This document shows positions 1 to 7,615 of a stretch of DNA of 43,118 nt, one piece after another (positions within the stretch are counted from its first letter, which is position 1; the number at the start of each line of letters is the position of its first letter). This DNA is from Gammaproteobacteria bacterium (GTDB lineage Bacteria; Pseudomonadota; Gammaproteobacteria; SURF-13): assembly GCA_030655395.1 (NCBI GenBank), contig JAURVQ010000058.1, positions 1 through 43,118 on the forward strand, given 5' to 3'. The notes under the pieces were generated by a model. It did not search any database, was not told where the DNA came from, and saw nothing but the letters and a program-made list of their open reading frames with translations. A program made the translations under genes and the position numbers.

Positions 1-811
1 CGCGCGCAGTTTCCACGTCCGCCGCCTTGGAGCCGAGCGTGTTCGCCTCGCGGTTCAGCTCCTGCATCAGAAAGTCGAGCCGCCGTCCGGCGGGCGCCTT
101 GGCGCCGAGCACATGCAGCACCTCATCGAGGTGCGCCGCGAGCCGCGTGAGCTCCTCGTCGACGTCGATTTTTTGCAGCAGCAGCAGCATCTCCTGCTCC
201 ATGCGCGCCGGGTCGAACCCGGCCTTGAGTTCGATCACGCGTTCGGTGAGTTTTACGCGCAGCCGCGCGTGGATCTGCGGTAGTTGCTGGCGCACCTCGA
301 CGACGCGCGCCCGCATGGTCTGACAGCGCTCCACGATCAGTGCTTCGAGTCGCGCGCCTTCGCGCTCGCGCGTGGCGACGAGTTCGGCGAGCGCGAGATC
401 GAGCAGGGCGAGCGCCTGCGCCGCAAGCTGTTCCTGATTCACCGGCGGTGTCTCCACCACGCCGGGCCAGCGCAGGATGTCGAGCGCGCTGAGCGGCGCA
501 GGGTGCTCCAAGAGTCCTTCCACCTCGCGGCAGGCGCGCGTGAGCGTCTCCGCCAGCGCGCGGTTAATGTGTAAACCAGTGGCGGCGGTGGTGCCAGCGT
601 CGGTTTGCAGGCGCAGGTTGCAGTCGAGCTTGCCGCGCGCGACGTGCGCGCCGGCATGCTCGCGTACCGCGCCTTCGAGCGCGCGCAGCTCTTCCGGCAG
701 GCGCAGGGAAATTTCCAGATAGCGGTGGTTGACCGAGCGCAACTCCCAGCTCAGTATTCCCCACTCGGTGTGTTGCTGTTGCCGCGCAAAGGCGGTCATG
801 CTGCGTAACAT
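1..811 (-). CDS. yicC: YicC family endoribonuclease, 3' end cut by window
   Basis: The minus-strand reading frame is open from 811 to the window edge. It begins [11 protein letters not shown], matching the family start (MIRSMTAYAR in E. coli), and includes the family-typical [10 protein letters not shown] segment and a C-terminal [19 protein letters not shown] segment. About 270 codons are present; E. coli YicC has 287 residues, so roughly the last 20 are outside the window. Family knowledge: YicC proteins are RNases linked to turnover of the small RNA RyhB and to stationary phase. ATG 811 is preferred over ATG 799 because of the match to the family N-terminus. It is divergent from rph, with a hairpin repeat between them. 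Confidence 0.93.
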   Translation of the reverse strand, partial: MLRSMTAFARQQQHTEWGILSWELRSVNHRYLEISLRLPEELRALEGAVREHAGAHVARGKLDCNLRLQTDAGTTAATGLHINRALAETLTRACREVEGLLEHPAPLSALDILRWPGVVETPPVNQEQLAAQALALLDLALAELVATREREGARLEALIVERCQTMRARVVEVRQQLPQIHARLRVKLTERVIELKAGFDPARMEQEMLLLLQKIDVDEELTRLAAHLDEVLHVLGAKAPAGRRLDFLMQELNREANTLGSKAADVETAR

Positions 812-850
812 CTTGGAAAATCTCTCGATGATGGTGGCGCCTACTATACT

Positions 851-905
851 AGGGACTGGGGATTAGGGGCTAGGGGAAAGCGGATCTCCCCTAGCCCTTG
901 GCCCT
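851..905. repeat. GGGGCTAGGGG-type hairpin repeat between yicC and rph
   Basis: The 138-bp divergent intergenic region contains a run of GGGATTAGGGGCTAGGGG-like units. It forms a stem between 865-877 (AGGGGCTAGGGGA) and 887-898. A related GGGGCTGGAGGCTAGGGGCTAGGG string sits directly upstream of recQ at 9710-9734. A TATACT hexamer at 845-850 could be a -10 element for one of the genes. Confidence 0.55.
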
Positions 906-949
906 TGTATGCTAAGCTACGCGCCTTTCCACGAAGCAAAGGATTCCCC

Positions 950-1678
950 ATGCGCCCCAGCGGACGCGAAGCCTCCGAACTGCGCACCATCAAACTTACC
1001 CGCCGTTACACCAAGCACGCCGAGGGCTCGGTGCTGGTGGAGTTCGGCGACACGCGCGTGCTGTGCAACGTGAGCGTGGAAGAACGGGTGCCGCAGTTTC
1101 TCAAGGGCAAGGGGCAGGGCTGGGTAACGGCCGAATACGGCATGCTGCCGCGCTCCACCGGCAAGCGCATGGATCGCGAAGCGGCGCGCGGCAAACAGGC
1201 CGGACGCACGCAGGAGATACAGCGCCTGATCGGACGCTCGCTGCGCGCGGTGGTCGATCTCACGGCGCTGGGCGAGCGCACGCTCACCATCGACTGCGAC
1301 GTGATCCAGGCCGACGGCGGCACGCGCACCGCCTCGATCACCGGCGGCTATGTCGCACTGGTGGACGCGATCGAACATCTGCGCAAACAAAAAGTCATCA
1401 GCCGCAGCCCGATACACGGCTGCGTCGCGTCGGTGTCGGTGGGCATTTATCAGGGCCAGCCAGTGCTCGACCTCGACTATATCGAAGACTCGGAGGCCGA
1501 GACCGATATGAACGTGGTGATGAACGACGCCGGCCATTTCATCGAATTGCAGGGCACCGCCGAGGGCCACGCGTTCCGCATGGATGAACTCACCGCCATG
1601 ATCGACCTCGCGCGCGGCGGCATCACCGACCTGCTCGCAAAACAGAAGGCGGCGCTTAGTGAGGCAGAGAAAAGATAA
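950..1678 (+). CDS. rph: Ribonuclease PH
   Basis: This 242-residue protein is close to the usual 238. RNase PH is a phosphate-dependent 3'-to-5' exoribonuclease that trims the CCA-side extension of tRNA precursors in the cytoplasm. The sequence has the family start [29 protein letters not shown] in pieces, the phosphate-site region with [15 protein letters not shown], and the [17 protein letters not shown] core. ATG 950 is chosen over upstream in-frame starts because AAAGGA lies about 7 nt before it and the protein then begins exactly like the family. It is followed by a long inverted repeat and then rdgB, probably co-transcribed. Confidence 0.97.
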   Translation: MRPSGREASELRTIKLTRRYTKHAEGSVLVEFGDTRVLCNVSVEERVPQFLKGKGQGWVTAEYGMLPRSTGKRMDREAARGKQAGRTQEIQRLIGRSLRAVVDLTALGERTLTIDCDVIQADGGTRTASITGGYVALVDAIEHLRKQKVISRSPIHGCVASVSVGIYQGQPVLDLDYIEDSEAETDMNVVMNDAGHFIELQGTAEGHAFRMDELTAMIDLARGGITDLLAKQKAALSEAEKR

Positions 1679-1768
1679 AAGAGGCAAGAGCAAAGTAAAG
1701 GCCGAGCACAACAATGTGCTGTTGGTCTGGGTTCTTTTATCTTGTATCTTTGCTCTTTTCTCTGTCTC
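1661..1768 (+). repeat. Long imperfect inverted repeat between rph and rdgB
   Basis: The 15 bp at 1661-1675 (GAGGCAGAGAAAAGA) pair with 1754-1768 with one mismatch. Further A/G-rich left-arm segments match T/C-rich right-arm segments (CTTTTATCTTG, CTTTGCTC), so most of this 108-nt stretch can fold. The arm includes the rph 3' end up to its stop codon and ends 3 nt before the rdgB ATG. No T-run typical of a terminator follows it. Confidence 0.6.
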
Positions 1769-1771
1769 TAT

Positions 1772-2359
1772 ATGAAACGCGTCGTACTCGCCAGCGGTAA
1801 CCTGGGCAAGCTGCGCGAGATACAGGCGCTCGCGGGCGACGCCTTCGAATTCATACCGCAGTCCGACTTCGAGATCCGCGAAGTGGAAGAGTCCGGCCTG
1901 AGCTTTGTCGAAAACGCCATCCTCAAGGCGCGTCACGCCGCACGCCACGCCGGGTTGCCCGCGCTCGCCGACGACTCCGGGCTGGAAGTGGACGCGCTGA
2001 GCGGCGCGCCGGGCATCCACTCGGCGCGCTACGCCGGCCCCAACGCGAGCGACCGCGAAAATGTGGACAAGCTGCTGCACGAACTCGGCGACACGCCCGA
2101 GCACCTGCGCCGCGCGCGTTTCCAGTGTGTCATGGTGTATCTGCGGCATGCGCTCGATCCCATGCCCATCATCGCGCAGGGCACCTGGGAAGGACGCATC
2201 CTGAACGCGCCGCAGGGCGAAGGCGGCTTCGGCTACGACCCGGTGTTCTTCGTGCCGACGCACCGCTGTTCCTCCGCCGAGCTGCCCGCGGCCGTGAAAA
2301 ACCAGCTCAGCCATCGCGGCAAGGCGCTGCGCAAGCTGCTGGAGATTGTCGCTGCCTGA
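1772..2359 (+). CDS. rdgB: XTP/dITP diphosphatase (RdgB/HAM1 family)
   Basis: This 195-residue protein hydrolyses non-canonical purine triphosphates (XTP, dITP) to monophosphates and so cleans the nucleotide pool. It begins MKRVVLASGNLGKLREIQAL, the SxNxGKxxE nucleotide-binding motif. It also has the family segments ADDSGLEVDALSGAPGIHSA and GGFGYDPVFFVP. ATG 1772 fits the family start; a TTG at 1742 would add ten unconserved residues. No Shine-Dalgarno sequence is visible, since the region upstream is the pyrimidine-rich arm of the inverted repeat. Its 3' end lies 7 bp before the hemW start. Confidence 0.96.
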   Translation: MKRVVLASGNLGKLREIQALAGDAFEFIPQSDFEIREVEESGLSFVENAILKARHAARHAGLPALADDSGLEVDALSGAPGIHSARYAGPNASDRENVDKLLHELGDTPEHLRRARFQCVMVYLRHALDPMPIIAQGTWEGRILNAPQGEGGFGYDPVFFVPTHRCSSAELPAAVKNQLSHRGKALRKLLEIVAA

Positions 2360-2366
2360 GTCAAAA

Positions 2367-3551
2367 ATGTTCCGCTTCACCACCCTGCCGCCACTGTCCC
2401 TGTATATCCACCTGCCGTGGTGTGCGCGCAAGTGCCCGTATTGCGATTTCAATTCGCACGAAGGCGAGGTGCAGGAGCGCGCCTACGTCGATGCGCTGGT
2501 GAACGACCTGGAGCAGGACCTGCCGCGCATCTGGGGGCGGCCCGTGGTCTCCGTGTTCATCGGCGGCGGCACGCCGAGCTTGTTTTCACCCGAGGCGCTC
2601 GACCGCCTGCTGTGCGCGGTGCGCGCGCGGCTGCGCCTTATCCCGCAGGCCGAGATCACGCTGGAGGCGAACCCCGGCAGTTCCGAATATGAAAAATTCC
2701 GCGAATTCCGCGCGCTCGGTATCAATCGCTTATCCATCGGCGTGCAGAGTTTTGATGACGACAGTCTCCAGCGCCTGGGGCGCATCCACGGGCGCAGCGA
2801 GGCGTTGCGTGCGGCGGAGGCCGCGCACGATGCGGGCTTTGAGAGCTTCAATCTCGACTTGATGTTCGGCCTGCCCGAACAGACGCTCAAGCAGGCCGAG
2901 AGCGACATCGCCACCGCGCTGGCGCTGGAGCCCGCGCACCTCTCGTATTACCAGCTGACCCTCGAACCCAACACCCTGTTTCATCATCAGCCGCCGCAGT
3001 TGCCGGAAGAAGACGTCATCGCCGCGATGCAGGAGCGCGCCCAGGAGCGGATGGCCGAGCGCGGATTTCAGCACTACGAAGTCTCGGCCTACGCGCGCGA
3101 AGGCGCGCAGTGCAAACACAACCTCAACTACTGGCAGTTCGGCGATTACTTAGGTGTTGGCGCAGGCGCACACGGCAAAATCACCGACGCGCAACAGCAA
3201 ACCATCACCCGCCTGTGGAAACTCAAACAGCCGCGCGATTATATGGATAAATCAGAAATGCCTGAGCGCATTGGTGAAGAGAGCCTGCTTACGCCCGCCG
3301 ACGCCGCATTTGAGTTCATGCTGAACGCGCTGCGCCTCACCGAAGGTTTTACGTCGAGTTTATTCACGGAGCACACCGGCTTGCCGCTTTCTTTTATCGA
3401 ATGGCCACTCAAACAGGCCGAGGAGCGCGGTTTGATTGAGAGAAATGCACAAGGCATGCGCCCCACCGCGCAAGGGCAACGTTATCTCAACGATTTGACC
3501 GCGCTGTTTTTGCCGCCCAGCATGCCTATCACCGGCGCTGCACGACGATAA
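2367..3551 (+). CDS. hemW: Radical SAM heme chaperone HemW
   Basis: This 394-residue protein is a coproporphyrinogen-dehydrogenase-like radical SAM enzyme that acts as a heme chaperone. The radical SAM cluster motif is CARKCPYCDF (CxxxCxxC) within YIHLPWCARKCPYC. It is followed by the GGGTPSLF, EANPGS and LSIGVQSF segments of the HemW/HemN group and a C-terminal HemN-type domain. ATG 2367 is preferred because the alternative TTG 2346 would overlap rdgB. Its last 23 bp overlap the convergent holin-like gene. Heme delivery to respiratory proteins fits the cytochrome island downstream, but that link is inference. Confidence 0.95.
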   Translation: MFRFTTLPPLSLYIHLPWCARKCPYCDFNSHEGEVQERAYVDALVNDLEQDLPRIWGRPVVSVFIGGGTPSLFSPEALDRLLCAVRARLRLIPQAEITLEANPGSSEYEKFREFRALGINRLSIGVQSFDDDSLQRLGRIHGRSEALRAAEAAHDAGFESFNLDLMFGLPEQTLKQAESDIATALALEPAHLSYYQLTLEPNTLFHHQPPQLPEEDVIAAMQERAQERMAERGFQHYEVSAYAREGAQCKHNLNYWQFGDYLGVGAGAHGKITDAQQQTITRLWKLKQPRDYMDKSEMPERIGEESLLTPADAAFEFMLNALRLTEGFTSSLFTEHTGLPLSFIEWPLKQAEERGLIERNAQGMRPTAQGQRYLNDLTALFLPPSMPITGAARR

Positions 3552-3906
3552 TCTCGATCCGCCCGCGCGGTCCGATGAAGTATGACGCGAGCCATCCGGT
3601 CACGCTCACGACAATCGACCCGAACAGCGCCGGCCAGAAACCCGCGATGGTGAAGCCGTCAAACATCCACGCCACCAGCCCCAGCATCGCCGCGTTGATC
3701 ACCAGCAGAAATAATCCAAGCGTGAAGACGGTGGCGGGCAGCGTGAGGATAATCAGCACTGGACGCACCACGGCGTTGACAATGCCCAGCAGCAACGCCG
3801 CCCCGAGCAACGTCCCCACGCCCGTCACCTCAATGCCCGGCACCAACTCAGACGCCAGCCACAGACCAAGTGCGACAATCAGCAGACGTAATATGAATCC
3901 GGCCAT
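3529..3906 (-). CDS. Phage holin family 4 / YvlD-like membrane protein
   Basis: This 125-residue, almost entirely hydrophobic protein has four predicted membrane segments (about residues 3-20, 28-50, 55-82, 88-112). The pattern AALLLGIVNAVVRPVLIILTLPATVFTLGLF, seen in parts, is typical of the 'mycobacterial 4 TMS phage holin superfamily IV' (Pfam Phage_holin_4_2). Most such genes are chromosomal, not prophage, and their function is unknown; no phage gene is nearby. It is convergent with and overlaps hemW by 23 bp. Confidence 0.85.
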   Translation of the reverse strand: MAGFILRLLIVALGLWLASELVPGIEVTGVGTLLGAALLLGIVNAVVRPVLIILTLPATVFTLGLFLLVINAAMLGLVAWMFDGFTIAGFWPALFGSIVVSVTGWLASYFIGPRGRIEIIVVQRR

Positions 3907-4049
3907 GGGTTTATAGTCTCATATCCAAAGCAGCTCCAGCATAGCCCATCTTGGGGCAAGCCGCTTGCTGGGAAATAAAATAAGGCGTTTAATCCAATCC
4001 GTATGTAGTTGCTGTGAGTATTTTGAACAATCACTTGGGAGGCAAGATC

Positions 4050-4391
4050 ATGCATGGCACCATTCTAAAATACATCTGGATTATGGCCCTGTTACTTACG
4101 GCTCCATTCTTGAGCGGGCACGCTTCTGCGGAAGAATCGAAAGCCGCGAAGCAACAGCGAGACACTACTACGTTGCAGCTACACATCTCAGATGACGGAA
4201 GCGCCATCGTTGATCAGAACGGCAAAGAAGTGGCTCGTTTCAGTGAAGACATGCGAGTCAATCCCGAGCAGTCTGGAAATAAGGCGATGCAGGGATGCAT
4301 GCGCTGCACGATGGAATGCATCATCTGGGAGGGCGAGCGCTGCGTTAAGAAGATCCGTTCCTGCACGTGGGATTTCGACTGTAAAAAATAA
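4050..4391 (+). CDS. Small secreted six-cysteine protein, unknown
   Basis: This 113-residue protein has a clear signal peptide (residues 1-27, hydrophobic IWIMALLLTAPFL, cleavage near HASA). The mature N-terminal half is hydrophilic. The C-terminal tail carries six cysteines (83, 86, 90, 98, 105, 111) in 29 residues, suggesting three disulfides or a metal site in the periplasm. I do not recognise a family. ATG 4050 is chosen because GGGAGG lies 7-8 nt upstream; a GTG at 4014 would extend the N-terminus without an obvious ribosome site. It stands alone between convergent neighbours. Confidence 0.7.
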   Translation: MHGTILKYIWIMALLLTAPFLSGHASAEESKAAKQQRDTTTLQLHISDDGSAIVDQNGKEVARFSEDMRVNPEQSGNKAMQGCMRCTMECIIWEGERCVKKIRSCTWDFDCKK

Positions 4392-4417
4392 ATCAGGGCA
4401 TGGCTGCCGGGCGGCCT

Positions 4418-4843
4418 CTACTTGACGTCGACCAGCTCCACGTCGAAGATCAGCGTCGCGTTGGCCGGAATCGGCCCCCGCGCCTGCGTGCCGTACGCCA
4501 GGTGCGGCGGAATGATCAAGGTGCGCTGGCCACCGACCTGCATGCCTTCGAGGCCCATATCCCAGCCGCTGATGACGCGCCGGGTGCCCAGCACAAAGGT
4601 GATCGGCTGGCCGCGATCACGCGAGCTGTCGAACTTGGCGCCGCGCTGTTTCGGCGCGGTCGCGTCGTACAGCCAGCCTGTGTAGTGCACCGAGACCTGC
4701 TTGCCTGCGCTGGCCTCGGCCCCCTCCCCCGCCTCCTGCAGATCGATTTTGACCAGTTCCGTGGGTGCAGACGGCGTCGATTCGGCATAGGTCGTAGTGC
4801 AGACGGCGAGTGCTGCCAATGCCAGCAAGGTGCGAATGTTCAT
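4418..4843 (-). CDS. Periplasmic FKBP-type peptidyl-prolyl isomerase
   Basis: This 141-residue protein has a signal peptide (about 1-20, ending TTTYA). One FKBP domain follows, with the active-site segments VSVHYTGWLYD, GAKFDSS, FVLGTRRVISGWDMGLEGM, YGTQARGPIPANATLIFDVEL. It catalyses cis-trans isomerisation of proline bonds in exported proteins. ATG 4843 gives the intact signal peptide; an upstream ATG at 4879 would add 12 residues. In the ancestral arrangement it lay just downstream of recQ, before the restriction-modification insertion. Confidence 0.94.
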   Translation of the reverse strand: MNIRTLLALAALAVCTTTYAESTPSAPTELVKIDLQEAGEGAEASAGKQVSVHYTGWLYDATAPKQRGAKFDSSRDRGQPITFVLGTRRVISGWDMGLEGMQVGGQRTLIIPPHLAYGTQARGPIPANATLIFDVELVDVK

Positions 4844-4958
4844 CAAGGCTCCATCGGGAAGGTAAGGGCTATATGGCAAGTATAGCTCAGCCCGCCCTGT
4901 TGTTTGATGGGTGCGGATACCTAGCCGTCCATGGGTCGACGGAGTTGCGCTGCGGCAT

Positions 4959-5013
4959 ACTATCCCGCCAGTCGCACGCAGCGCAAAATCTCATATGAGT
5001 ATTGCCCGCCCAG
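4959..5013. repeat. Direct repeat, left copy (duplicated recQ 3' end)
   Basis: These 55 bp match 7561-7615 at 54 of 55 positions, with a T/C difference at 4972/7574. The right copy is the true 3' end of recQ including its stop codon. The left copy is a detached duplicate beyond the restriction-modification genes. The flanks outside the two copies are unrelated. Confidence 0.93.
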
Positions 5014-5058
5014 AGAAAATGGACGCTACCCTATTTATCATCCAGGCCTGTGATCGAC

Positions 5059-6012
5059 TCACTTTGAGTACGGTCCCAGGAATCGGCTGCCATTAAAATG
5101 GATAAGATGCGTTGGTGCATCAGCGCTCCACACCTCCGTTTCCCATGCAATCACGGACAGGTATTTCCGCATGACTTCGCCACGGTTTGGGAAGGCCGTG
5201 ACATAAACGAGCCCTGCGGTCGAATTTCTGAACAACTCGGATAACTCGACATGTCTGCGCCCGTCTACCGGGCCACTGCTTGTTACCGCCTCGGCCAGAA
5301 TTAACCAATTCTTCGCGCGGAAATAAATTACCACGTCCGGCATCTTGCCGTGCTGGCCGACATCGATACGCAGTGACTTGAGAAGGTCTCGATCGAAGTA
5401 CCCCCATTTACTGCCTGTGTCACCCACGTATATGAGTTCGCCATTCGGAACAAAGCGCGGCGAGAACTCTTCGAGAATCGCGCGAATGAGTTCGGAATGT
5501 TCACCTGCGCTCAGGGTGATTGTCTCCCCGTCCTTGATTCGTACGGGGATTCTGGCCATGTCACGGCGGCGCGCATATTTATCGGCCAGCGTCTGACGCC
5601 CGGAGAGATAAGCGGTTAACGTTCCGCGCCATGATCGCTTCCCGAAGGTGCGGAAAAGCGCGAGCGCGGCCGGCTCAACCTGATAGCAGTTCTTGGGGCT
5701 GTTTACGGCGCGGGAAGGGTCGTCCGGATTGTGCATTACTACTCCGGCCGATACCAATGGCTTGATGCTTTCATCGCGGATGGTTTCGCGGGTGTTCTCC
5801 GCGTAGAGGCGTTTGTATTTGCTGCGCGCGAAGTCGAGGATTGCGCGGATACCCAGTCTCGGGTCTTGAGCATCGCCCCAGGCTCTGTCCTTCGTTAAAT
5901 CCAGCAAAGCCAGCAGACAGATGGCGGTGCGTTCGTTTAGCTGTTCATTGGGCATGCCCAACTCGCTCAGAACGGTTAACGCTTCCTGAATATGTTTTAC
6001 TTTGACGGCCAT
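5059..6012 (-). CDS. BsuBI/PstI-type type II restriction endonuclease
   Basis: This 317-residue protein matches the BsuBI/PstI endonuclease family, whose known members recognise CTGCAG. The C-terminal nuclease domain has the PD-(D/E)xK-type core: P225-D226 in GKMPDVVIYF, then E241 in LAEAVTSSGPVDG, with downstream RHVELSELF and VYVTAFPNR segments. The N-terminal ~150 residues form the helical domain typical of the family. Its start overlaps the methyltransferase 3' end by 16 bp, so the nuclease is translated after the protective enzyme. CTGCAG as the target is inferred from the family, not shown here. Confidence 0.92.
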   Translation of the reverse strand: MAVKVKHIQEALTVLSELGMPNEQLNERTAICLLALLDLTKDRAWGDAQDPRLGIRAILDFARSKYKRLYAENTRETIRDESIKPLVSAGVVMHNPDDPSRAVNSPKNCYQVEPAALALFRTFGKRSWRGTLTAYLSGRQTLADKYARRRDMARIPVRIKDGETITLSAGEHSELIRAILEEFSPRFVPNGELIYVGDTGSKWGYFDRDLLKSLRIDVGQHGKMPDVVIYFRAKNWLILAEAVTSSGPVDGRRHVELSELFRNSTAGLVYVTAFPNRGEVMRKYLSVIAWETEVWSADAPTHLIHFNGSRFLGPYSK

Positions 6013-7469
6013 CTTGTTTCGACTTCTTTTATCAATTGGTCGATGGCGGCCTGATCGTTGACTTCTACTGTCGACAGCCGGCCAAGCTCCAACAACTGTT
6101 CGTGGCTCGGGTAGCGCATCTGCCGCAGGTCTGTCGCATTCACCTGCGTGTGGCCCGAAAAAACCCGGAAATGGGAATCCACGACCGTTGAATTCAGGAA
6201 CAGCGCCAGACCGAGCGCGGTTTCCTTGTCCATGCCGTGTTTTGCGATATGAAAAACATTCAGATGGTTCTCGAAGCCATAGAACGGCGCAGGCAGTTCA
6301 TTTGGGTCGATAACGTATGCGACAACCCGGCGCCGTTCTTCCTTGCTGGAGAACCGCTTGGTCAGAACATAGAAGCCCTTTGGCATCAGCCATTTCCGGG
6401 CTTCCTCCGCCAACAAGATCGCATTCGGTTTCTTGTGTGTCTTTGGATAAACAAGCTTCCCATCGGAAAAATGATGGGCATAAATCAGAGGAACCGTGCC
6501 GGATTCCGGTTCCGCGCGGCAATGTTCCCGCAGCCTGAAATCGACCACTGGACCGGTACAAACCTCAATCCCGAGTTCTTTCAGGCTATGACTGAACAGA
6601 CCGTGTGTGCCATCACCGGCATTGGCAAGTACGGGGATGTGAATGAAGCGCTCCGCATCGCCATCTTTGATGATCTGGCCGAATGGCAATGCCCGCTCGT
6701 GGTAATCGCTAAACGTAGCGTCGTGACTCTCGCTCACCGTTACAGCACCTTGTGCCCCGGCCTTCTTGAGCTTGACGATGATGTTCTCCTGAAGCACATC
6801 ATCGTCGCTGAATGCCTTGTTGCGTGCCTCGAAGACATGGATATGTTCGATGGCGCAGCTTTGCAGTAACTGCTCCCGAAACGGGCGGTAATAGGTCCCA
6901 TTGCAAAAAGACCTCGGAACGATGGCCACTATCTCGCCCTCTTCCTCCATGAGGAGGATAGCCAACGCGAGAAACGCGGTATAGAGATTGACCGTCTCGA
7001 TACCCACATCCCGCAACAAGTAGCGGTGCTTGCTGTCGCTCTTTATTTTTCGATAGGGCGGGTTAAGGATGGCATGGGTAAATCGCTGGCCTCCCTCCAT
7101 CGAGATATTCCAAACCGCATCCTCGATAAAGTCGGAATTATGGATACTGCTCGCCAATCCCGCGCGGGCATACGAAGCCAGCGTATCGGCCAGAACCATC
7201 TTCAATAATGGATCGATCTCCCACGCCTCGACCGAAGCTGTCGAACCTTGGAAGCGATCAAGGAAGGCGCTTGTAAGCGAGCCCACCCCTGCCCCGGCGT
7301 CCAGCAGGTGGATTGTCTTGGTCGGGGCAGAGAAAAGGGACGTCATGAACGTAGCGATTGCCGCAGGCGTCATGAACTGGCCGAGCTCGGATTTTCGGTT
7401 CGCTTCAAGCGAACTGCCGACATCAAGTCTTACGGCATCAATAGAGCCTTGGATGGCTATCTCGCCCAT
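5997..7469 (-). CDS. N6-adenine DNA methyltransferase of the PstI/BsuBI R-M system
   Basis: This 490-residue SAM-dependent methyltransferase methylates adenine in the target site and protects the host from the adjacent endonuclease. Motif X is ELGQFMTP (about residues 28-35), motif I LLDAGAGVGS (55-64), and motif IV NPPY (136-139), in the order of gamma-class N6-adenine enzymes. The C-terminal half would hold target recognition. ATG 7469 (MGEIAIQG) is preferred; an in-frame GTG at 7520 adds 17 residues without a clear ribosome site. It is first in a two-gene operon with no visible controller (C) gene. Confidence 0.92.
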   Translation of the reverse strand: MGEIAIQGSIDAVRLDVGSSLEANRKSELGQFMTPAAIATFMTSLFSAPTKTIHLLDAGAGVGSLTSAFLDRFQGSTASVEAWEIDPLLKMVLADTLASYARAGLASSIHNSDFIEDAVWNISMEGGQRFTHAILNPPYRKIKSDSKHRYLLRDVGIETVNLYTAFLALAILLMEEEGEIVAIVPRSFCNGTYYRPFREQLLQSCAIEHIHVFEARNKAFSDDDVLQENIIVKLKKAGAQGAVTVSESHDATFSDYHERALPFGQIIKDGDAERFIHIPVLANAGDGTHGLFSHSLKELGIEVCTGPVVDFRLREHCRAEPESGTVPLIYAHHFSDGKLVYPKTHKKPNAILLAEEARKWLMPKGFYVLTKRFSSKEERRRVVAYVIDPNELPAPFYGFENHLNVFHIAKHGMDKETALGLALFLNSTVVDSHFRVFSGHTQVNATDLRQMRYPSHEQLLELGRLSTVEVNDQAAIDQLIKEVETRWPSK

Positions 7470-7560
7470 GCAGGTGATTATGGCAAACCTTAATGGGGGA
7501 TACCACCAATCAAAAAGCACACGTGATCAGATATTGCATTAACACATTCCCCTGCAACAC

Positions 7561-7615
7561 ACTATCCCGCCAGCCGCACGCAGCGCAAAATCTCATATGA
7601 GTATTGCCCGCCCAG
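7561..7615. repeat. Direct repeat, right copy (native recQ 3' end)
   Basis: This is the native member of the 55-bp pair. It contains the recQ stop codon (TAG, complement of 7562-7564) and the last 17 codons. See the left copy at 4959-5013. Confidence 0.93.

Larger units (their letters stand above)
4959..7560. mobile_element. Restriction-modification insertion with 55-bp target duplication
   Basis: The segment holds only the two R-M genes plus short flanks and is bounded by direct copies of the recQ 3' end. Deleting 4959-7560 rejoins recQ to its presumed original downstream DNA at 4958 and restores a plain recQ/FKBP intergenic region. No transposase, integrase or terminal inverted repeat is visible. 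Base composition and codon use look less GC-extreme than the neighbours (many A/T-rich codons), consistent with horizontal arrival. Insertion with long target duplication has been described for R-M genes in other bacteria. Confidence 0.75.

Noticed and set aside
917-2452. Long minus-strand open frame (511 codons) opposite rph and rdgB
   Set aside because: Antisense shadow of two well recognised genes; the translation has low-complexity His/Arg/Ala content and no family features.
3529-3906. Prophage remnant based on the holin-like protein
   Set aside because: No other phage gene nearby; this family is common as a normal chromosomal membrane protein.
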